Source: CBDHFQ01 sp965262565 (GTDB taxonomy: Bacteria; Bacteroidota; Bacteroidia; J057). From it: a stretch of DNA of 64,000 nucleotides. Shown here in pieces: positions 35,331-44,060 of this stretch (position 1 is the first letter of the stretch; every line of letters starts with the position of its first letter). Under the pieces are notes generated by a model. It was not told where the DNA came from. It ran no database searches and saw only the letters and a list, made by a program, of their open reading frames with translations. The stretch is from NCBI GenBank assembly GCA_965262565.1, contig CBDHFQ010000020.1:124001-188000 (forward strand), read 5' to 3'. The position numbers and the translations under genes are program-made.

Positions 35331-36785
35331 ATGCATTGCGATAATCAACATAAAACATTTTCAAGAAGAGACTTCTTAAACAGGACTTCTCTGGGATTGG
35401 GAGCACTCTCGCTGGCATCTTTAATAGATCCGATTGGTACGAAAGCAAATGGTGCTATTTCTTCTTTACCACATGCACCGAAGCTTCCAGGCCCTCATTT
35501 TGCTCCCAAAGTAAAACGCATCATTTATCTGTTTCAAAGTGGTGCCCCTTCTCAGTTGGACCTATTTGATCACAAACCTTTGCTGAGGGAACTGAACGGC
35601 GAGGAATTGCCCAGCAATGTTCGGCAAGGACAACGGCTTACGGGGATGTCGGCTGGACAAGCGACCTTTCCCCTGGCAGGTTCGCATTTTGACTTTAAAC
35701 AACATGGCCAAAGTGGTGCCTGGGTGAGTGAGTTGATGCCATATACGGCGAAGATGGTAGATGAATTGTGTTTTGTGAAGTCAATGTACACAGAAGCTAT
35801 AAATCACGATCCAGCGGTCACCTTTTTACAAACAGGTTCTCAATTTCCCGGAAGACCTTCTATGGGAGCCTGGGTGAGTTATGGCTTAGGAACAGACAAT
35901 CAAAACCTGCCCAGTTTTGTGGTATTAATTACTAAAGACAAATACGGACAACCCTTATACTCCAGAGTTTGGGGAAATGGATTTCTGCCTTCCCAACATC
36001 AAGGGGTTCAATTTAGGGCTGGGAAAGATCCTGTGCTCTATCTCGCGAATCCACCAGGGGTTAATCCAGAAGACAGACGTACCCAATTAGATGTATTGAG
36101 TCAACTAGAGCAAAAAAATTACGAACAGCTAGGGGATCCGGAAATTCAGGCAAGAATGGCGCAATACGAAATGGCTTTTAGAATGCAGACCTCAGTTCCC
36201 GAAATCATGGAAGTATCCAATGAGCCGGACTACATCTATGAAATGTATGGAGAGGATTCTCGAAAGCCGGGAACATTCGCTGCCAATTGTTTATTAGCCA
36301 GAAGGTTAGCAGAAAGAGGGGTGAAATTCATTCAGTTGTATCACCAGGGCTGGGATCAACACGGAAATCTTCCCAATGCGATTAAAGTACAGTGCAAAGA
36401 AACGGATCAAGCGTCTGCTGCATTGATTCTGGACCTTAAACAAAGAGGATTATTAGAAGATACCCTAGTGATTTGGGGGGGAGAATTTGGGAGAACGAGT
36501 TACTCACAAGGGAAGCTGACCAAGACGAATTATGGCCGCGACCACCATCCACGCTGTTTTACGCTTTTTATGGCGGGAGCAGGAGTAAAGAAGGGATTTA
36601 GTTATGGAACCACGGACGAATTTGGGTACAACATTTTGAGTAATCCGGTACATATTCACGACTTTCAGGCTACGATCATGCATTTGTTAGGCATTGATCA
36701 TGAGCGGTTAACGTATAAATTTCAGGGTCGCCGATATCGATTGACGGATGTACACGGCCATGTAGTAAAGGACTTACTAGCTTAA
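35331..36785 (+). CDS. DUF1501 (sulfatase-fold) Tat-exported protein
   Basis: 484 residues. A Tat-type leader (FSRRDFLNRTSLGLGALSLA) precedes the mature part. The DUF1501 core shows FQSGAPSQLDLFDHKP near the start, INHDPAVTFLQTGSQFPGRP in the middle, and WGGEFGRTSYSQG followed by GRDHHPRCFTLFMAGAGVK toward the end. DUF1501 has an alkaline-phosphatase/sulfatase-like fold but no proven activity. It almost always follows a DUF1549/DUF1553 gene, as here. Exported folded through Tat, so periplasmic or outer surface. Confidence 0.9.
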   Translation: MHCDNQHKTFSRRDFLNRTSLGLGALSLASLIDPIGTKANGAISSLPHAPKLPGPHFAPKVKRIIYLFQSGAPSQLDLFDHKPLLRELNGEELPSNVRQGQRLTGMSAGQATFPLAGSHFDFKQHGQSGAWVSELMPYTAKMVDELCFVKSMYTEAINHDPAVTFLQTGSQFPGRPSMGAWVSYGLGTDNQNLPSFVVLITKDKYGQPLYSRVWGNGFLPSQHQGVQFRAGKDPVLYLANPPGVNPEDRRTQLDVLSQLEQKNYEQLGDPEIQARMAQYEMAFRMQTSVPEIMEVSNEPDYIYEMYGEDSRKPGTFAANCLLARRLAERGVKFIQLYHQGWDQHGNLPNAIKVQCKETDQASAALILDLKQRGLLEDTLVIWGGEFGRTSYSQGKLTKTNYGRDHHPRCFTLFMAGAGVKKGFSYGTTDEFGYNILSNPVHIHDFQATIMHLLGIDHERLTYKFQGRRYRLTDVHGHVVKDLLA

Positions 36786-36789
36786 TAAC

Positions 36790-38163
36790 ATGATATTAAT
36801 CAACGCGCTTTTTTGGGGAAGATTTCATCCACTGATGGTTCATTTACCCATTGGATTTTTATTGCTGGCCATCATTGCAGAATGGTTTTTTAAAGAAGAG
36901 CATCATCGGAAAATGATCAACTTCATCTGGTTATTAGGTAGCGTAAGTGCAATACTGGCTGCTGTTTTTGGTTGGTTGTTAGCAAGTGGAGGAGGATATG
37001 AAGAGGGCAATTTATTTTGGCATAGATGGCTGGGAGTGGGATTAGCGGTAGTAAGTACGTCTATTTGGGTTGCGAGATCGAGAGATATGATAGGGGAGAA
37101 GAAGTGGACCCATGTGATAAACATTGCCTTATTATTGGGGCTTACATTCGTGGGACATTTAGGAGGGAATTTAACACATGGGTCAAGTTATCTGTTAGAT
37201 CATGCACCTACTTTTGTTCAGGCGATGTTTGCTGAAGAAGATGCTACAACTTCATATACCTCGTTTGATCAGCCGGATTCGGTTGTTGTTTACGCTGATC
37301 TGATAGAGCCTATATTTGCTCAGAAATGTATGGAATGCCATAATGAGGAGGTTCAACGTGGGGGATTGAATATGGCTTCGCCCGAATTATTAATGGAAGG
37401 AGGAGATCATGGTGCTGTCCTTGTCAATAGTAATGCAAGGGAAAGTGAATTGTTTAGAAGATTAACGCTTCCCTATGATCACGAAAAATTTATGCCATTG
37501 AAAGGGGAGCCTATGACATATGATGAAGTAAGTTTGTTGGCGTGGTGGATTAATTCGGGAGCAGCTTTTGAAGATCGTTTGTCCCAATATGAAGTGCCCG
37601 AGGATGTCAAGGAGATGTTGTATGTGATGTATGAAATAGATTTGACCGAAAAGCCCTATTACGAAAAAGTAGCAGTAGAGGCCATTTCCGAGGAAGATAT
37701 GTCGAGCTTGCAACAAGCGGGATTTAAGATTCAGACGATAGGCCCGAATAGTAATTTATTGGATGTTCGCTATGCAGGTAAAATGGATAAGGCGACTATG
37801 AATCAATTATCTTTGGCTGCAGAGCAAATCACCTGGCTGGATTTGCATCAGACGGAATTAACGGATGACTTAATGGCGGCATTTCCAGATATGCCACATC
37901 TCACTCGCTTGAGATTACAACAAAATCCCATTACTGATGAAGGCATACAAGCATTGGCAGCATTAGAACATTTAGAATCATTAAATCTATATGATACTGA
38001 CTTGTCCGACGCAGGACTAACCTCCCTTAGTAAGATCAAAAGCCTGAAACGGATATATCTATGGCAGACCAATGTGACTTCAGAAGGAGTGAAGGCCATA
38101 GAGGAAGCACTGGTAGGAATTGAAGTGGATATGGGAGCCACCTTAACTCCTGTGAATTTATAG
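36790..38163 (+). CDS. Membrane protein: DUF2231, cytochrome c (PSCyt1-like) and leucine-rich repeats
   Basis: 457 residues. The N-terminal 150 residues have four hydrophobic segments beginning RFHPLMVHLPIGFLLLAIIA, a DUF2231-like membrane domain. Then comes a cytochrome-like domain with one haem c site (CMECHNEEVQRGG, about residue 180) and KFMPLKGEPMT, as in planctomycete cytochromes. Residues about 345-440 form leucine-rich repeats (LTRLRLQQNPITDEGIQAL, LESLNLYDTDLSDAGLTSL). Electron transfer between the membrane and the exported partners is a reasonable inference. Four bases after the DUF1501 gene. Confidence 0.85.
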   Translation: MILINALFWGRFHPLMVHLPIGFLLLAIIAEWFFKEEHHRKMINFIWLLGSVSAILAAVFGWLLASGGGYEEGNLFWHRWLGVGLAVVSTSIWVARSRDMIGEKKWTHVINIALLLGLTFVGHLGGNLTHGSSYLLDHAPTFVQAMFAEEDATTSYTSFDQPDSVVVYADLIEPIFAQKCMECHNEEVQRGGLNMASPELLMEGGDHGAVLVNSNARESELFRRLTLPYDHEKFMPLKGEPMTYDEVSLLAWWINSGAAFEDRLSQYEVPEDVKEMLYVMYEIDLTEKPYYEKVAVEAISEEDMSSLQQAGFKIQTIGPNSNLLDVRYAGKMDKATMNQLSLAAEQITWLDLHQTELTDDLMAAFPDMPHLTRLRLQQNPITDEGIQALAALEHLESLNLYDTDLSDAGLTSLSKIKSLKRIYLWQTNVTSEGVKAIEEALVGIEVDMGATLTPVNL

Positions 38164-38193
38164 TAGTTTCATCGACCATTACAACCAACACCT

Positions 38194-39240
38194 ATGAAAA
38201 ATAACAGACGACAATTTTTGAAACAAGCCAGCCTTGCTGGAGCTGGAATAATTTCAGGCTCATCCGCTTTCGGTATTCTAACATCAAAGAAAATAGATAA
38301 AACTATCGTTGGGCACGGAGATTTTACCTATAGGGTAGATAAGGAATGGGGGATTCAGGATGCGAATAAATTTCCGGTCAATGATTGCCATGAGATGGTT
38401 CAGGATCGTCAGGGAAGATTGATTTTGTTGACAAATCACGAACAAAACAATATCCTGGTGTATGATAAATCAGGTAAAGTGGTAGATCATTGGACATTAA
38501 ATTTACCTGGAGCCCACGGATTAACCTTAGCTGAAGAAGGAGAGACTGAGGTCTTATTTATGACGGATGAAAAGTTAGGGAAAGTGATCAAAACGGATTT
38601 GAAGGGGAAAGTATTATTGGAACTGGAAACTCCAAAGGAAGTATCCATATATAGTGATGAAAAACCATTCAAACCTACAGAAGTAGCCGTAGCTCCTAAT
38701 GGGGACTTTTATGTAGCTGATGGATATGGTCAAAATTTTATTATTCAGTATTCTTCGAAGGGGGAGTATATGAAGCATTTTGGTGGCTCAGGCGATGGCG
38801 AGGATCAATTTGCTTGTTGTCATGGCGTCACGCTGGATACCAGAGTAGCTGATCAACCTACCTTATTGATTACTTCTCGTTCCAAGCAATCTTTTAAGCG
38901 ATTTTCCTTAGATGGGGAACATTTGGAGACGACTCATTTGCCTGGATGTTGGATTTGTAGACCAGTGATACACGAAGAGAACTTATATTTTGCGGTAATA
39001 GTAACGAAAACCTGGGATACATACGATGGGATGGTAGCGGTATTGGACAAGGATAATCAGATCGTATCGCTTCCTGGGGGTTCAATGCCTACGTATCAAG
39101 AGGGAATTCTTCAGGCACCGACCTATGATGGCGATACCTTTTTCAATCCTCATGATGTGTGTGTGGATGATGAAGGAAATTTATATGTGCCTCAGTGGAA
39201 TTCCGGCAAAACCTATCCTGTTAAGCTGGAAAGAGTATAA
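38194..39240 (+). CDS. Tat-exported six-bladed beta-propeller (NHL/PAL-like) protein
   Basis: 348 residues. A Tat-type leader (NNRRQFLKQASLAGAGIISG) precedes NHL-like propeller blades such as FKPTEVAVAPNGDFYVADGY and FNPHDVCVDDEGNLYVPQWN. This resembles the peptidyl-alpha-hydroxyglycine lyase-like/6-bladed propeller group often annotated as 6-bladed beta-propeller. No catalytic residues can be assigned with confidence. It is the last gene of the DUF1549/DUF1501 operon, 30 bases after the cytochrome gene. Confidence 0.8.
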   Translation: MKNNRRQFLKQASLAGAGIISGSSAFGILTSKKIDKTIVGHGDFTYRVDKEWGIQDANKFPVNDCHEMVQDRQGRLILLTNHEQNNILVYDKSGKVVDHWTLNLPGAHGLTLAEEGETEVLFMTDEKLGKVIKTDLKGKVLLELETPKEVSIYSDEKPFKPTEVAVAPNGDFYVADGYGQNFIIQYSSKGEYMKHFGGSGDGEDQFACCHGVTLDTRVADQPTLLITSRSKQSFKRFSLDGEHLETTHLPGCWICRPVIHEENLYFAVIVTKTWDTYDGMVAVLDKDNQIVSLPGGSMPTYQEGILQAPTYDGDTFFNPHDVCVDDEGNLYVPQWNSGKTYPVKLERV

Positions 39241-39322
39241 AGGAGTTTCCGCATTGATCCGAATAAAATACGCCTGGCTGGTGATATTCTTATTTATCAA
39301 TACCACTTCATCTGCTTTTCCC

Positions 39323-41128
39323 TCAGTTAGTTGTCATTTGTCTTGCCTGTTTTGTATAAAGTGTGAAGTAATGACCTTTTAGCTGAATAAGCTCGTCGTG
39401 ATGTCCGTCTTCTATGATCTTTCCTTTGCTTAATACTAGGATTCGATCACAATTTCGTATCGTAGACAGCCTGTGAGCAATAATAATGGATGTACGACCT
39501 TTGATCAACTGAGGAATGCCTTTCTGAATTTTTAGTTCTGCCAGTGTATCAATAGAAGAAGTGGCCTCATCCATAATCAGAATTCGTGGATCTTTCAATA
39601 TGGCTCTGGCGAAGGAGATTAATTGTTTTTCTCCTGCCGACAATTGTCTTCCCTCTTCGCCCACAGGATCGTCTAACTGATCAATGAAATCGTTAGCACC
39701 TATGGTTTCCAGTGCATAAATGATTTCTTCATCGGTGGCTGATAAATTTCCATATTTCAGGTTGTCTCTTAAACTACCGGAGAATAAATGAGGGGTTTGC
39801 AAAATAATCCCCAACTGTTTTCTAAAGCTATGGAGCTTTTTCTCCATATAATCATGTCCGTCGATCAAAATCGCTCCTGCTGTAGGCTCATAGAACCGAC
39901 ATATCAGATTTGAAATGGTGGTTTTACCGCTACCGGTCGCCCCGACAATCGCCAGAGATTGACCCGCAGGAACTTCCAGAGAGAAATCCTGCAATACATA
40001 AGGTCCTGTAGCATATTTAAAACTAACCTGATCAAAGGTAATATTTCCTTTAATTTGAGGCATTAGATCCACATCAGATCGGTCGTAAATTTCCAACGGT
40101 TCATCGATTAATGAGAAGATCCGTTCTCCGGCTGAAAGGCTATCCTGAGCGGTGGCATAATACCTCGCAATATCAAATATAGGCTCAAAAATGAGTCGGG
40201 AATAGCCAAAAAACGCAGCTAATATTCCTACCGTAATTCCACCAGCCTCCGCTAAAGCCAGATGGCCTCCTAAATAAATCACTAATCCCGTGGCAATGGA
40301 TCCTGTGATGACCACAATAGGATTATACATAGAGGAATAAAAAGCTGATTTGTATGAAGCAAAACGAAGCCGCTCTGTAACTTTCTGGAAATTTTGGGCA
40401 GCACGCTGTTCCTGAACGGTAGTTTTATTGACCTCTAACCCATTAATATGTTCTGTTAAATAGGCTGCCATTTGACTATACGTTCTTCTGGCTCTGCGTG
40501 CGTAGGAGATTAACATAACCCTGACCCTAATAGATAAAACCAGCAGGATGGGAACTGTCAGTAACACGATTAACGCTAATTGCCAATTGTAATAGAACAT
40601 CATCACCATACTCACGAGGATCATGAATATGCCAAACATCAAGTCAGCTAAACTCCAGGATATGACATTCGATACTTTATCTACATCGGAAGTTAATCGA
40701 ATGGCTAGATGTCCAATAGGCGATCTATCGTAAAAAGAATACGAAAGGTATTGGAGTTTTCTGAACATCGCGTTTCTCAAATCGTGTATGACATTTTCCT
40801 CCAGTTTTCCTGCACTGCGAATGAAAATACCTATTCCTATGACGTCCAGAAGATATACGGTGATGAACAATGCGCCATAAAACCCGAATGATGACCAATC
40901 TATCGCCAGACCTTCTTTTACGTTTTCTACTGTCGGAGTGATCCAATAATCAATATAATTTAACCAGATTAATGGAGTAGCAGCTGCGGCTGATGAGGCA
41001 ACGAAAATAGATATGATCATCTGCCAGTATAGATTGGGATATGCCAGGCTATATCCGAACAGCCGCTTCATGAAGGGCCCTAAGGCTCTTTTCTTGTATT
41101 GAAAATCTTCTTCTTCGAAACTGCTCAT
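39323..41128 (-). CDS. ABC exporter half-transporter, catalytic-site subunit
   Basis: 601 residues. Six-helix transmembrane domain (about 25-325) followed by a nucleotide-binding domain. Walker A is GATGSGKTT and Walker B is ILIMDEATSSIDT with the catalytic Glu. The H-loop is IIAHRLS. The signature motif is QLSAGEKQ instead of LSGGQ. It starts two bases after the stop of its partner. The complementary defects of the two subunits are the hallmark of a heterodimeric type IV exporter with one consensus and one degenerate ATP site (LmrCD, BmrCD and TM287/288 class). Substrate unknown; multidrug or lipid. Confidence 0.9.
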   Translation of the reverse strand: MSSFEEEDFQYKKRALGPFMKRLFGYSLAYPNLYWQMIISIFVASSAAAATPLIWLNYIDYWITPTVENVKEGLAIDWSSFGFYGALFITVYLLDVIGIGIFIRSAGKLEENVIHDLRNAMFRKLQYLSYSFYDRSPIGHLAIRLTSDVDKVSNVISWSLADLMFGIFMILVSMVMMFYYNWQLALIVLLTVPILLVLSIRVRVMLISYARRARRTYSQMAAYLTEHINGLEVNKTTVQEQRAAQNFQKVTERLRFASYKSAFYSSMYNPIVVITGSIATGLVIYLGGHLALAEAGGITVGILAAFFGYSRLIFEPIFDIARYYATAQDSLSAGERIFSLIDEPLEIYDRSDVDLMPQIKGNITFDQVSFKYATGPYVLQDFSLEVPAGQSLAIVGATGSGKTTISNLICRFYEPTAGAILIDGHDYMEKKLHSFRKQLGIILQTPHLFSGSLRDNLKYGNLSATDEEIIYALETIGANDFIDQLDDPVGEEGRQLSAGEKQLISFARAILKDPRILIMDEATSSIDTLAELKIQKGIPQLIKGRTSIIIAHRLSTIRNCDRILVLSKGKIIEDGHHDELIQLKGHYFTLYTKQARQMTTN

Positions 41129-41130
41129 AA

Positions 41131-43005
41131 CTAATTGATGTTGGAAATTTCTTTTTCTACTGCTTGCTGAATCAATAAAATATCTCTGTAGTATCCTGGA
41201 ACACTTGCTAATGATTCCGGAGTTCCTTCTTGTACGATGTGACCCTTTTCCAGAACTAACACCCTGTCGGCTTGCTGGATAGAGGTGACCCTATGTGAAA
41301 TAATCAGAGTAGTTTTATTCATCATAGGGTTTTCAAGCGCCTGGAAAATAGCTTGTTCTGTTTGTGTATCCACCGCTGAAGTAATATCATCTAACACAAG
41401 AATGTCTGGCTCAGATAAAATGGTTCTTGCAAGGGCTACCCGTTGTTTTTGACCTCCAGAGAGCGTAACCCCTTTTTCTCCTACCATCGTTTCATAGCCA
41501 TCAGCAAATATTTCTTCAACTTCCCTGATCTGAGCTATGCCTGCAGCTTTCTGTACCTGAGGTTGTGTTGCTTCAGGGGTGGTATAAGCAATATTGTTCC
41601 TGACCGTTGTTGAGAATAAAAAGGCACGTTGAAGGGCTAAACCGATTTTCTCTCTGAGGATGCTTTTACTATACTCCTTTAATGGAATACCATCTATTAA
41701 GATTCTTCCAGAGCCAGGATCGTATAATCGCATTAATAATCGTATTAAGGTCGATTTTCCCGAACCTGTAGGACCTATGATTGCTACTCTCTCTCCTGCA
41801 GAAATATTAAAAGAAATATGTTGTAGCACAGCTGCCTCATCGGGATGATAGCTGAATGATACATTCTCATAGGTGATCGTACCTTTTAGTACATCAACTT
41901 CATTACCGCCCATGTGTTCTTTGCTGGCATCCAGGATTTCCGATATCCTGTCCATAGAGATGAGTGCTATGCCTATTTCTGAGAGCACTCGACCAAAACT
42001 CCTCATAGGCCAGGTTACCATTCCTATATATGTATAAAAACTCAATAATTCTCCCAGGGTAATTTTTCCACTTACGGTGAAATATCCACCTACTAACATG
42101 GAAATAGTTAGTTGAAGATAGGACAATAAATCTGACAATGGCCAAAAATACGTATGTAGTCGATTGTGTTTGATACCTATCTCTCGTTTTCTATGATTTT
42201 GGATCTTGAATTTGTCAATTTCGTGTTCCTGATTTGAGTAAGCGGACACCATGCGAATACCATTTAAATTCTCCTGCACCATATTGTTAAGTTTATCAGA
42301 TTCTTCTTCATGGACGTTCCATATCTCTTTTTCTTTTTTAAAGAATAAGTAAGCAGAGATTAGTATGAAAGGGGCCATGATAATGCTGATCAAAGCAAAT
42401 TGCCAGTGAGCAATCGCCATCATAAAAAAGGAGAAGAAAAAAATGGATAATATCCTTATGATGGCAATTACCTGACGCTGTAGAAATCTTTTTACCTTAT
42501 CAAGATCTCCAGTACAGCGCTGAATTAACTCTCCTCTGGTGATTCCTGTAAAAAAATCTAAGGGTAAATGCTGAATATGATAAAATGTGGTATCCCTCAA
42601 GTGTTTTGCTACCTTCTCGGCGCAGTTTGACTTGATAACGTCAGATGTGAATAAGCTAACACTCCTTATTAGTGCTATACCAATATATAGTAAGCTCAAT
42701 AAGACTAATACTATGCCTACGGTAGTGGAGTTAATTTCAGGTAACATCCAAAGAAAAAATCTTGAAATAAAATCCAGATTCACCTCCTGATTAGTCGTGG
42801 ATTGTTGCATTTTATGAATAACTTGATCCACAGCTAATTGGAGTATTTTCGGTTCAAATGTCCGAAATAGGATGGAAACGATGAGCAATAATGAAGAACT
42901 GAGGTACAACCATTTATAAGAATGAAGGATTCTCAACAAATCCTTTACATGGCGACTCAGATGTTTTCGAGTATTGCCTGTTGTTGATTGTATAGTTTTA
43001 TCCAT
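41131..43005 (-). CDS. ABC exporter half-transporter, degenerate-site subunit
   Basis: 624 residues with an N-terminal cytoplasmic extension, a six-helix domain (about 35-345) and a nucleotide-binding domain. Walker A GPTGSGKST and signature TLSGGQKQRVALART are canonical, but Walker B reads ILVLDDITSAVDT, with Asp where the catalytic Glu belongs. So the ATP site built on this Walker A/B is degenerate, while its intact signature completes the active site of the partner. It is the first gene of the exporter operon, divergent from phnC. Confidence 0.9.
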   Translation of the reverse strand: MDKTIQSTTGNTRKHLSRHVKDLLRILHSYKWLYLSSSLLLIVSILFRTFEPKILQLAVDQVIHKMQQSTTNQEVNLDFISRFFLWMLPEINSTTVGIVLVLLSLLYIGIALIRSVSLFTSDVIKSNCAEKVAKHLRDTTFYHIQHLPLDFFTGITRGELIQRCTGDLDKVKRFLQRQVIAIIRILSIFFFSFFMMAIAHWQFALISIIMAPFILISAYLFFKKEKEIWNVHEEESDKLNNMVQENLNGIRMVSAYSNQEHEIDKFKIQNHRKREIGIKHNRLHTYFWPLSDLLSYLQLTISMLVGGYFTVSGKITLGELLSFYTYIGMVTWPMRSFGRVLSEIGIALISMDRISEILDASKEHMGGNEVDVLKGTITYENVSFSYHPDEAAVLQHISFNISAGERVAIIGPTGSGKSTLIRLLMRLYDPGSGRILIDGIPLKEYSKSILREKIGLALQRAFLFSTTVRNNIAYTTPEATQPQVQKAAGIAQIREVEEIFADGYETMVGEKGVTLSGGQKQRVALARTILSEPDILVLDDITSAVDTQTEQAIFQALENPMMNKTTLIISHRVTSIQQADRVLVLEKGHIVQEGTPESLASVPGYYRDILLIQQAVEKEISNIN

Positions 43006-43203
43006 AATATATGTTGGGAAAAGGATAGTGTTAGTATATGTCTTAATTTCGAATAAGGTTGAGATGAAAAAGGAATTTTTTATGGATAAGTTAGAATACC
43101 GTAAAATTTAATTCTCCCTTAACATTTGGCTCAATATATCCTCACAGATTTTATCGATTATCTCCATCATTATTTAAATTCACTATTTTCACTCACGTGT
43201 GGC

Positions 43204-43974
43204 ATGCTAGAAGTAAATCAAATTGTAAAAAAATTATCAAACGGTAAGGAGTTATTAAAAGGCATTAGTTTTACAGTAGAGAAAGGAGAGTTTGTGGCCA
43301 TATTAGGTCCAAGTGGAGCTGGAAAATCTTTAACGATGAGATGTTTGAACGGATTAATGAAGCCAAGTTCGGGGGAAGTGTGGCTTGCGTATGACGGAAA
43401 GCGAGTAAATGTATCCGCTGCGTCGGGAAAAGAGCTAAGAGAGATCCGACAAAAAATGGGAATGGTATTTCAGGGCTTCCATTTAGTAGGAAGGCTGAGT
43501 GCGTTGGAAAATGTGATGATGGGAAGGTTAGGTAAAATTCCAGCCTTTAGAAGTTTGATATATGGTTTTACAGATCACGAAGCTGAGGAGGCACTTACTT
43601 ACCTGGAAAAAGTAAATATCGCTGATCTGGCCTTTAGGAGAGTGAACACCTTAAGTGGAGGAGAGATGCAAAGGGTAGCTGTGGCTCGAGCAATGTACCA
43701 ACATCCGGCTATCATTCTGGCCGACGAACCTATTGCTAATCTGGATCCTAGTAATGCCAGGAGTATTATGAAGTTATTATATCCCCTCACTGATAAGATG
43801 CCTATTGTAGGAGTATTTCATCAACCCGAGATTGCTGCGGAATTTTGTTCCAGAGTAATAGCGATTAAAGAAGGTAAGGTCGTATATGATGGATCTCCAC
43901 AATTATCGCCGGATCAATTAGCAGCTATATACGGGGAAGAACTTGTCAGCCTATCCCAACCTATGGTTAAGTAA
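43204..43974 (+). CDS. phnC: Phosphonate-type ABC transporter ATP-binding protein
   Basis: About 256 residues from ATG 43204 (MLEVNQIVKKLSNGKELLKG); an in-frame extension to 43126 lacks family similarity. Walker A GPSGAGKS, Q-loop MVFQGFHLVGRLSALENVM, signature TLSGGEMQRVAVARA, Walker B IILADEPIANLDP and the H-loop VFHQPEIA match PhnC closely (FQ..HLV.RLS.LENV..GRL is diagnostic). PhnC normally works with the permease PhnE and the binding protein PhnD; neither is in this window. phnM follows after an 86-base gap containing a hairpin. It could serve a permease encoded elsewhere, or another phosphorus compound. Confidence 0.85.
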   Translation: MLEVNQIVKKLSNGKELLKGISFTVEKGEFVAILGPSGAGKSLTMRCLNGLMKPSSGEVWLAYDGKRVNVSAASGKELREIRQKMGMVFQGFHLVGRLSALENVMMGRLGKIPAFRSLIYGFTDHEAEEALTYLEKVNIADLAFRRVNTLSGGEMQRVAVARAMYQHPAIILADEPIANLDPSNARSIMKLLYPLTDKMPIVGVFHQPEIAAEFCSRVIAIKEGKVVYDGSPQLSPDQLAAIYGEELVSLSQPMVK

Positions 43975-43982
43975 GCGTTCAA

Positions 43983-44026
43983 CTTAACATTTAGTACATA
44001 GATATTAACTAGCTTGCAATGTTAAG
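43983..44026. terminator. Hairpin between phnC and phnM
   Basis: Nine-base perfect stem CTTAACATT/AATGTTAAG with a 26-base loop, in the 86-base spacer and followed by CTAAAATTTTG. Too little of a T-run to be a confident terminator; it may attenuate read-through into phnM or mark the end of the phnC transcript. Confidence 0.35.
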
Positions 44027-44060
44027 CTAAAATTTTGATCTTGCTCTAATTTTTACAGCC

